Part shown: positions 56,390-64,000 of the stretch, piece after piece
How positions within the stretch are numbered: the first letter of the stretch is position 1
How the letters are laid out: every line of letters starts with the position of its first letter
Assembly: GCA_916610825.1 (NCBI GenBank)
Contig: OU744448.1
Span: 19,137,032-19,201,031, forward strand
Reading direction: 5' to 3'
Origin: Haliclystus octoradiatus
Taxonomy: Eukaryota; Cnidaria; Staurozoa; Stauromedusae; Haliclystidae
Length of the DNA stretch: 64,000 bases
Program-made: the position numbers and the translations under genes
Notes under the pieces: generated by a model
What the model saw: only the letters and a program-made list of their open reading frames with translations
Told to the model about the DNA's origin: nothing
Databases searched by the model: none

Positions 56390-57610
56390 GTTCCTAGAAT
56401 CATTTTATTTTTCTTAATGGTGATATCTATTGTGGGTAACTTTCCAAATGATGCTTGTACGGATTTAATAACTGATGTGCTTACTTTAGGGATATTTCAG
56501 AAGTTGACTTTAAACGTTTACGGCATACTTTTGAATAGTGTCCTTTAATACCGCAATGGTCACAGGTCACATTGACCGCAGGACAAACGGACGTAAAATG
56601 TTTCAAATAACCACATTTTTGACAAGAGCTAGAATCAAGCTTTGACGAATGCTTGGCGTCATTAAGTTTTGGTAAAGGATGACGTTTGTAAGAACTTCTC
56701 TTACTTTTATGTTGTACGTTAGCAATGACAGTACTGTTGAATTTTTGACCTAACGTACTAACGTTTGAAGAGGCAGACTCGTCGGTTTGTAGAAATTTTA
56801 AAGTGTTCTTGAGGTTTAACGAGGGAGATTTGGCAATGCTTTGTGTTTTAAATTTTCATCCCGTAAACCTAGGACGAGTACAGCAGTGGTCACAGCGTCA
56901 ACGTTGGCATAATCGCTTTATATTATAATGGCTTTAATCGTTTTATTGGTCAATCAATTGATTTGGACCTTGCGTAACGGTTAGAAATGTTTGCCAATCG
57001 AGATTTGAGTTACGTTTTGATACTAAATGATCCGAGATCTTCTTTAATATAAATGTGAGTGATTCTGTTGTGGACCACTCAATTTTTACCACGCGGGGCA
57101 TCATATTTAAAATCGCCGGGGAACACAAACCCCAGAATGTGGCGATTTGTCTATCATGAGGCTGGGAATTCAAGTCTTATGATAGCTATGTAACTAAAAA
57201 ATACCTCTTGCCAGTCCAGAAAATGTTTTAAATCAATATCTACATCTAACGTTGGTGGTGTCTTGATGATAGGTCGTGCAGATGTCCGAACGTTGACTTG
57301 CGGCGTACCTTCACGATGTTCTAATGCAGTATTATTAATAGTCTTTGCTTTCAGAGTAACAGCTGTAGCAGCACGAACTTTTCCCTCCAACTTGTAGCAG
57401 CTTGCTTCAAATTCCATAAGAATTGGCTCTCCCTGGTCTGATTTACCATCTTCCACTGGTTCTTGAGCCAACACCGGTAAATGAGAGGCCACATAATGCT
57501 CTAAGGCATCGTGTGCACGTTGCGTGGTGACGGTTAAATTGTCACGACCGCTGTCTTGTCGATCTGCAGTTTCAATTTGAATAAAATTTGTGAACACTAA
57601 TGTTAGACGA
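56390..57610 (-). pseudogene. gag: Gypsy-5 gag remnant
   Basis: Minus strand: 57597-57154 has a Gag N-terminus (TLDVDIDLKHFLDWQEVFFS, similar in layout to Gypsy-3 IADFRDWEERF). 57173-56943 continues with SQPHDRQIATFWGLCSPAIL and DWQTFLTVTQGPNQ. 56640-56520 encodes two knuckles, CQKCGYLKHFTSVC and CDHCGIKGHYSKVC. No pol or LTR was recognised. It is directly followed on the plus strand by the LINE-D tail. Confidence 0.72.
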
Positions 57611-58020
57611 TCTAAGGCTCTTGTTAATGTCCTTTAAGACCTGATCTACTGTTTTTTAATAACTTAACATCCATCATTGTGATAAATACCAAATTTACTG
57701 AAACTTTTAATTAAAATTGTGTTAATATCCAAACAACAGGATCAACTGCACCATGTAAGATATGAATGATCTCAATACAATAAATAACCCGAACAGATAT
57801 ATCCTGTTGATATTAATATGTAATTAACAATAATGCAGTATGACCTTCTTATACTGGTCGACAACACACTCTGATTATATGAACTGCACAATGTCTACGT
57901 AGTTAAAATGTTGACGCATGCGCAGGATACATGAATACATAACTGGTGACTGGAGATTCACAATGGACAATTGCAGCAAAGCAATTCAGTCTACAAATTT
58001 CATTCCGTCATCTTGTTTGG
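57611..58020. other. Unannotated stretch
   Basis: AT-rich, with no feature recognised. Confidence 0.4.
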
Positions 58021-58480
58021 TAAGGATGTCATAACAACATCATTTTCAGATGATTTGCATTGGCTTGATTCACTTGTCGCTGCAGCGAGTCGCAAAACGT
58101 AGGATTGGCTTCATGTATTTTTCGCAGAACCGAATCGCAAAGAAGTAGGAACAGCTCCAGATAAATATTTCTCTGCAGCGAATTACCACAGCCGTTCCTT
58201 CGTGGCTTCAAAGTCACATACGCATCCGTATTAGCTTATTTCGCCGCAAAAAATTCGCAGCAGTGAGATTTTCGCCTGGTGTAAATCTGCCTTGAATGCT
58301 GGTTTTGACTGCACGTAATTTCGATGCAGCGAATTTTTTGTGAAGACTTTCGCAGCGAAAATTTCGCTGCATGATTTCCACTACAACTCTGTTTTCAAAA
58401 ATCTCTAAGGGCCTAAAAATTTTCACTGCGACCAAAATGAAGATTTTGATTTTTGGCTTTCCGAAAACGAATGAAATCAC
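58021..58480. repeat. TTCGCTGCAGCGAA-rich segment
   Basis: At least eight dispersed copies of a GCAGCGAA/TTCGCTGC-type motif in both orientations, including the palindromic GCAGCGAAAATTTCGCTGC at 58351-58370. The short minus-strand frames over it are low-complexity. Probably a decayed palindromic repeat family. Confidence 0.5.
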
Positions 58481-59329
58481 AATCAATGAAGGACATGTCT
58501 TGTGCTTATAAAAGTGAGATGCTATATTTGTTGGCTAATGATGTTTACGCACTATATGAGTAATTCCCTCGTGCATTGCCGAACAATCATGGAACAGAAG
58601 ACAGACTCGCTGTAGTAGTTTGCTATTTTGACAAAAAAACGATCCACTTTTGAAGAAATAATAGATTTAATTAATTTAAATGAACGTGTATCTAGCGTCT
58701 CCTAGTAAGATGATGAAGCTGATCATGGCGTCAACAAATCACGGCAAGAATAAAAATCATTTTAACTTAAATCCAGAATCCATCAATTTAGAAATGCCTT
58801 ATGAAGGAAAAAGGAGATACTAAGGTATATGTTATCACATGAAACTCGTACCGCATCTGCTAAGGCATATCAAACATATTTATCGAACACAAGAACTATA
58901 TGAAATCACATTAATTGATTAATCATGTAAATCCGTACAAGTTGTTGCATAAATGATAATATATATAAATCAATGAGTATCAAATTATTTCAATGAATCA
59001 ATGAGTTTTTGTTTCATTCCTTAAAATGAAAATTTTGTTGTCAAACTGTCTTCTAGAAGGCATTTAAATTGACCACGCCATTTTTCGTCGGGCAGAATGC
59101 TTTAAGCACCTCCCCTCCCTAACTTGGATAGCTAGTTTCGGTGGAGATTGACAAACACGAGTAGTTGCTTCTATTTTGATTTATCTAGCGTTACCTCGCT
59201 TATGTGCCAAACCAAAACATCATACAGCATTAAATGCACTGAGCATGAACACCATCAGTAATGCCTTTGGATTTCTCTCTCGGTGACGCAATAGTTCTCT
59301 ACGTGTGCATATAGAAAATTAAGACATTG
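58481..59329. other. Unannotated stretch
   Basis: AT-rich noncoding DNA. No gene, RNA or repeat recognised. Confidence 0.4.
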
Positions 59330-59745
59330 TCTCGTGCAGGGGCGCCGGAGCCATACGAGGACGACAGGGGCAGACCCTATACATAAAGATCACTTTGCTG
59401 CAAAAATGAAAAATATTTTCGTTATGCAATGTCATTGTGATCCCCTCTCTCCTTCCAAAAAAAATTCTGAGTCAAATTTCAGGCAATTTTGAAGGCACTA
59501 AAGTTGAATTTCACGCCTTTGTTTGGGTAAAATGCCCATTTCGTCAGGCAAAATTGACATCTATCGCTTAGGTCAGATGACTGTGTAACTACGACCGTTG
59601 TCACCGTACACTGTACAATGTCGATGCATACGTAGTTTTTCAACTTTATTTAACGTGGTTGATCTGGAAAGTTTATGATAGTTATACAAAAAGGCACTTG
59701 CTTCCTCTCCTGCCCCTCCCCAGCTCCATCGCCACTTGTCTGGTG
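59330..59745. mobile_element. hAT-like MITE (~400 bp)
   Basis: The left end CAGGGGCGCCGGAGC (59337) and the right end, reverse complement CAAGTGGCGATGGAGC (to 59738), form imperfect ~16-bp TIRs of the CAG-GGGCG-GGAG type seen in hAT elements. The flanks TCTCGTG and TCTGGTG (one mismatch) fit a decayed 7-8 bp target duplication. No ORF; nonautonomous. Confidence 0.6.
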
Positions 59746-60582
59746 GCTTTGAAAATGTAGTGAAACAAGAAATTGTAGAATTATTATTATTTATATAAAT
59801 AAGCAGTTAGTTCCACGCTGTAAATATTGTCAGTGAAAGAAAATTACACAGTCATTTAGTGAAGCCAGAATAATGCATATTTAATCGCAAATATTCAATC
59901 ATGTAGTTTTCTCTTTTCATTAACAACTGCATCAACTATTATGCAATATTTAGATTTTCATTATTGCCTAAAGTAGTCGATGATTGAGATCGATGTTTGG
60001 GTGGGTGAACTCCATTTACCATTTATTTTCCCGGGGGTATATCCATACCTTTGTATACGGGGATGCATTCAAATATTAAAGGGTACCTTAGGGGAAATTA
60101 TGTTATTCTTTGCCATAAAAAGTATCGTTGGGCCAAATTTATATTATTTTCTCTATTTTTTTTATTTAGAGATCAAATTTTTTTCTTTACATTTTTCATG
60201 TAATGTCTACTTCTTAAAATATACTTTGTGGTATCTTTTTCATGATCTGAAACTTTTTATGGTCATTCTGCTAAAGCTCTGTTAAAAGTGTATGGGAGTT
60301 TACTCCTTTGGGTAGAAATTTTTTCTATTCGTACATGTTTTTCTTCTGTTTTTGCTTTGCGCAACCATTACCCCTCCCAAAATGCAGTCAAAGTGATTTT
60401 GTGTCTCACCGGCTCTTTTTCCATCATCAGGAATCCGTTTATTTTTCATAAGACGATTTAGACAGAAAAAAACAACTTTTCATGTTTGAAGGATAAGACG
60501 TAAAACAGTTAGAATCGTGAAATCGAGCAACGAGAAACGTAGAAGTCGTATAGATACCATAGATTTCCCGTCACTGAAGCGC
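59746..60582. other. Unannotated stretch with one dispersed-repeat block
   Basis: No gene. 60375-60425 (AAAATGCAGTCAAAGTGATTT, TGTGTCTCAC) resembles part of the palindrome inside the MULE at 27278-27657. A 101-codon hydrophobic frame at 59980-60285 is judged to be chance. Confidence 0.45.
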
Positions 60583-60750
60583 ATAGAATAGAATAGAATA
60601 GAATAGAAATAGTTTATTTAAAGACATATAAACAACTATGATACATGATTTTTGCTTTTTGTTCTATTTGATTACATGTATGTGTTATATAAGGCATTAT
60701 TGTTAAGCAGTCGTTTCTTGATGTCTGACGGCGTCATCGTCGTCTAATAA

Positions 60751-63620
60751 TTAGTTTGATTGAGAATATAGTGTATTTTTAATTTCTTGTTTATATTTAA
60801 TTATATTGTATGAATCGTATTTGTAATATTTATTTAGTGATTGTGCACCTCGAAAGCTGAATGATCGATTACCACGGTCAGTATGGACGCGCGGGAGAAT
60901 GTACATGTTTTTTCTTGTAATATATTTGTGGTTACTTTTATTAAATAAAGTCTTTAATTCTGAACCATATATTCCTGATTTGGATTGATGGGCTGTACAT
61001 GCAGTACGGAGATGTGACATGTGGCTGATAGAGAGCCATCCCAGTCGTTCAAGTGCGTCTTCCATTCTATCAAACTTTCGCTTTCCACATATCAATTTTG
61101 CCGCCCAATTTTGTATTCCTATCTGGACCCTTCTAAGCTGTGTTTTGTTGCATGAGGCCCAGACTTCGATAGCGTAGAGACAAGGATTTAAAATTTTTGA
61201 TTCTATAAGTGTTTTAAATAACCCAGCTGGAATATAAGGGCGAATCTTTGATATTGCAGATAATCTGTAGGAAGCAGTTCTTAAGATTTTATCGACGTGC
61301 TTCTTGAAACTCATTTCATTATCAAAGACCACGCCCAAGTTTCTAGCTGTACTTACATACTCTATACTTTGTTTGTCAATTGTCAAAGTTGGCAGAGTTC
61401 GGTTAATTAGCTTTTTGTGACCAATAGCCATAATTTTTGTTTTATTAGTGTTGAGTAGTAGAGAATTTGCAGCAAACCAAGTCGAAACTCTTTTTGAATC
61501 ATCATTAATTTATTTTTGTACATTACACAGTGATTGGTTGTCTTTAGATTTAAAATTATACAATACTTGTGTGTCATCGGCAAACTGACCAGCTGCGCCA
61601 TGTTTAATTACGTTTGGTAGATCATTCACATAAACTAAAAAGAGCAATGGTCCAAGTACTGAGCCTTGAGGTACTCCACATGACAGTGTAACTTCGTCAG
61701 AGTAGATGTTGTTCACTTTTATGGTCTGTTTGCGGTCTTTTAAGTACGATTCTATCCATGCCAATGCAATGTCAGATAATCCGAATAGTTTAAGTTTATC
61801 CAATAAAATATTATGTTGAAGGCTATCGAATGCTTTAGATAGGTCCATGAGTATTAACAAGGAAGTATCACGAGTGTCCATGTTTTTAAGAATTCTTTCC
61901 GTTATGTTCAGAAGGGCTGTAACTGTCGAGCGACAGTGTTGGAATCCATGTTGATATTTATTTAGGATAGGAGATAAGAAGGGGTACAGTTGGATGTAGA
62001 CTATTCTTTCCACAACTTTTGACAGTAACGATAAAAGTGCAAGTGGTCGATGCTTAGCTGGTTCTATAGTACCTGGTACTTTTGGTATTGGTGATACTAT
62101 AGTGTTTTTGAAGCAAGATGGAAACTTTGATGTCTTTAGGGATAGGTTAATAAGTTTTGTAAATGGTGCCGCAATGGCTGGAAGGGCAGATTTAATTGCG
62201 AAGCCATTTATGCCATCGTAGCCAGGTGCTTTCCAGTTTGGTAGTAGCCCTACAGCTTTAATTGTGTCAATGGTTGTGACATTTGTGAATTCGAATGTTT
62301 GTGAATGTTGTTGTATTGTTTCATAGTTGGTTTTTGTGTGAGTTTGGTTCTTAATGGTTGATCCAACCTCACTGAAAAATTTGTTGATTTCATTTAATTC
62401 TGATTTCGTTTTTGCTGTACATTTATAATTAGTTTTTCTCGTCAGCTTTTTGACAAGGTTCCATACTTCTTTTACATTGTCACCACATTCAATAAATTTT
62501 TCTTTGTTGTAATTTATTTTTGCCTGTCTGAGTTTATATGTTACTTGATTGCGCTGATGTTTATACAGTTCCCAATCTTTTGATGATGTCGTCTTCATAG
62601 CCGTATAGCGCATTTTGCTGCGTTTCTTTAATTGATCTCTTAGTTCAACAGTTACCCATGGTGCGTAATTTGGATACATTACAATTGTTTTTTCTGGTGC
62701 ATACTTGTTCAGAGTGTCCTGCAATATTGTTTGTAATATCATGGCTGCTTTGTTTACATCTTCATCCATTATTGCTTCTTCAAATTTAGTCAGATCAACG
62801 TTCAAGAGTTCTTCACAAAATGCTACTCTATCAAAGTTTTTGTATGTTCTTACAGTTCTGGTTGTTTTTCTAGGTTGTTCTGTGGCATCATATTTCATAA
62901 CAGAATACAGCCCAAGGTGGTCTGAATTACAGACAGTCTTTGGAATACATGTAGTTATTGTATGTTTTAATGAAGTAGATGATATCATATAATCTATTTC
63001 CGTTTGAGATGTTTCTGTGATTCGAGTCGATTTAGTGTTAAGAATGTGTAGTTTAAATTGGGACATCAACTCTGAAAGCAGTTTTTTTGCAGGAGTGTTT
63101 TTATGGTAGTCAATGTTCAAATCTCCTGCAAATATGAAGTCACAATTTCTTTCAGTTAAAGTCTCTGTGGTATCACGAATGATGTCAAGGGCTTGGCGGT
63201 AATTCTCATAGCGAGGATTGTATAAATTTATGATGTATATAATTTTATTATTTGGTATTTGTAGTTTTACTACTAATTGTTCGTATTCAATCCCCTGGGC
63301 CTTTCTTGTCAGGGTTGGATCTAAATAAACTTTCATGATATTTTTGTAAAATATAGCAGTGCCACCATGCCTGCCATTTCGGTCATTTCTATATAGACAA
63401 TAACCAGGAATAGAACATCCTATTGATTCTGGATGTAGCCATGTCTCTTGTATAATTATTAGGTCTATATCATCATCAACAGCGTATGTCTGTAATTCTA
63501 TTAATCGCTCAGATGTTAGACATTGAGCATTAATTGTTAAGATTTTTATCTCTTTTGTTTTAGTTATTTTTATTTATTGTGTTTATGGTTGTACTTACTC
63601 TTTTCTTGTTTGTGCTGCTA
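60751..63620 (-). pseudogene. LINE-B copy 2 ORF2: EEP endonuclease and reverse transcriptase
   Basis: The coding frame is open from about 63583 to a TAA at 61510-61512, and open again in the same frame to 60751. EEP: LTINAQCLTSERLIELQT, IIQETWLHPESIG, GGTAIFYKN, FIFAGDLNIDYHKN and CNSDHLGLYSVM. RT: WKAPGYDGINGFAIKSALP, LLSLLSKVVERIVYIQLY, LILMDLSKAFDSLQHNILL (motif A), LSCGVPQGSVLGPLLFLVYV (motif B), GQFADDTQVLYNF (motif C). After the stop: SKILNPCLYAIEVWASC and the C-terminal domain. The likely start ATG (MNSSTNKKRVSTT, near 63624) is one base out of frame with the rest, across an A-rich run. Would nick and reverse transcribe by target priming. Two small lesions; otherwise intact. Confidence 0.9.
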
Positions 63621-63631
63621 TTCATATTGAG

Positions 63632-64000
63632 TCAATTACTACTCGGTTGAGTCCGGGGCTGGGGTATTGTCTTCTTTCTGATATTTTTCACTTGGATTAA
63701 ACCGAAATTACGTATGACCCATCGATCTGTCGAGTTTTTACACCCCTCATTTCTCTCTCTGCATTCCGTTCTGAGTTCAGTTTGGAATTTTTGTTCGTCT
63801 CTGGTGTAATCTGGTGAGATATAGACACTTTCCAGACCATCATCTTCACGTAGACGCCTACCATTTGTAAGCAGCATAAGTTTGCTTCGCATATCACAGC
63901 ATTTTACTAATAATGGTTGCGAGCGCACATCTGATGGTTTTCCAAGGCGATGACAGGACTCAATCTCCACATCTTCACCCAAGATGTTAACAGTTAAACT
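63632..64000 (-). CDS. LINE-B copy 2 ORF1, C-terminal part (cut by window edge)
   Basis: The open frame continues past position 64000. Visible: EIESCHRLGKPSDVRSQPLL, VKCCDMRSKLMLLTNGRRL, YISPDYTRDEQKFQTELRTE, then CKNSTDRWVIRNFGLIQVKN. This matches the RRM and C-terminal region of copy 1 ORF1 (CKRLGN, YVSPDYTIDEQKI, DRWVIRDFSMVQIKS). ORF1 binds element RNA as a chaperone in related LINEs. The stop at 63632 lies just upstream of ORF2. The N-terminal PHD-like half is outside the window. Confidence 0.8.
   Translation of the reverse strand, partial: SLTVNILGEDVEIESCHRLGKPSDVRSQPLLVKCCDMRSKLMLLTNGRRLREDDGLESVYISPDYTRDEQKFQTELRTECRERNEGCKNSTDRWVIRNFGLIQVKNIRKKTIPQPRTQPSSN

Larger units (their letters stand above)
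60583..64000 (-). mobile_element. LINE-B copy 2, nearly intact, 5' end beyond the window
   Basis: A minus-strand non-LTR element. ORF1 C-terminus at 64000-63632, ORF2 at about 63610-60751, then a 3' UTR ending in (CTATT)n at 60583-60606. Same family as 45001-48264 by ORF1 and ORF2 sequence and 3' UTR. Apart from one stop and one probable one-base frameshift, ORF2 is whole. The full ORF1 lies to the right of the window. Confidence 0.88.

Noticed and set aside
59980-60285. 101-codon Phe/Leu/Tyr-rich ORF
   Set aside because: Composition is that of T-rich noncoding DNA; no conserved pattern.

Overview
This window is a repeat-rich, AT-rich piece of a eukaryotic nuclear genome. The families present (Penelope-like elements with GIY-YIG endonuclease, several chromodomain-free Ty3/Gypsy lineages, EEP-type LINEs, a SWIM-type Mutator-like transposon, DDE_Tnp_4 transposase, YqaJ/PHD and Ulp1-like gene fragments, hAT-like MITEs) point to an invertebrate animal, probably aquatic. 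The species cannot be fixed from the sequence. There are no operons or ribosome binding sites. I see no intact ordinary host gene; nearly all coding sequence belongs to mobile elements, many nested inside each other.

Layout. 1-2.6 kb: a GC-rich minisatellite in two clusters, a broken YqaJ-nuclease gene fragment and a ~184-bp palindrome. 2.6-12.2 kb: about 3.7 kb of (AAT)n microsatellite, with a 200-N assembly gap, interleaved with Penelope-like elements (PLEs). One PLE (PLE-B, 814 codons, intact) is flanked by 493-bp direct repeats; another (PLE-A) is scrambled and carries inverted copies of its own 3' end. The PLE 3' ends carry hammerhead-ribozyme motifs. 12.2-22.9 kb: two identical-looking 1261-bp inverted copies of a LINE endonuclease segment, around a complete Gypsy element (Gypsy-1, 15552-21279) with identical LTRs, a 4-bp target duplication, an initiator-tRNA-Met primer site and a gag/pol junction of the stop-readthrough type.

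23.1-34.3 kb: a three-level nest. A YqaJ/PHD pseudogene lies on the left and an Ulp1-like pseudogene on the right of a decayed Gypsy element (Gypsy-2). Gypsy-2 is itself split inside its reverse transcriptase by a 5685-bp Mutator-like transposon (97-bp TIRs, 8-bp target duplication), which encodes a 929-residue transposase and appears to carry spliced exons for four C2H2 zinc fingers. 34.8-39.7 kb: a complete single-ORF Gypsy element (Gypsy-3) with identical LTRs and an unusual Glu-Asp reverse transcriptase active site.

39.8-56.4 kb: a DDE_Tnp_4 transposase pseudogene, then a LINE (LINE-D) cut by a PLE fragment (15-bp target duplication) and by an 11.3-kb Gypsy (Gypsy-4, 5-bp target duplication). 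Gypsy-4 is in turn filled by LINE-B and LINE-C. 56.4-64 kb: a Gypsy gag remnant, mostly featureless DNA with a hAT-like MITE, and a nearly intact second LINE-B copy whose 5' end runs off the window.

In each nest the host element is the older one. The element copies best preserved (PLE-B, Gypsy-1, Gypsy-3) look like recent arrivals.
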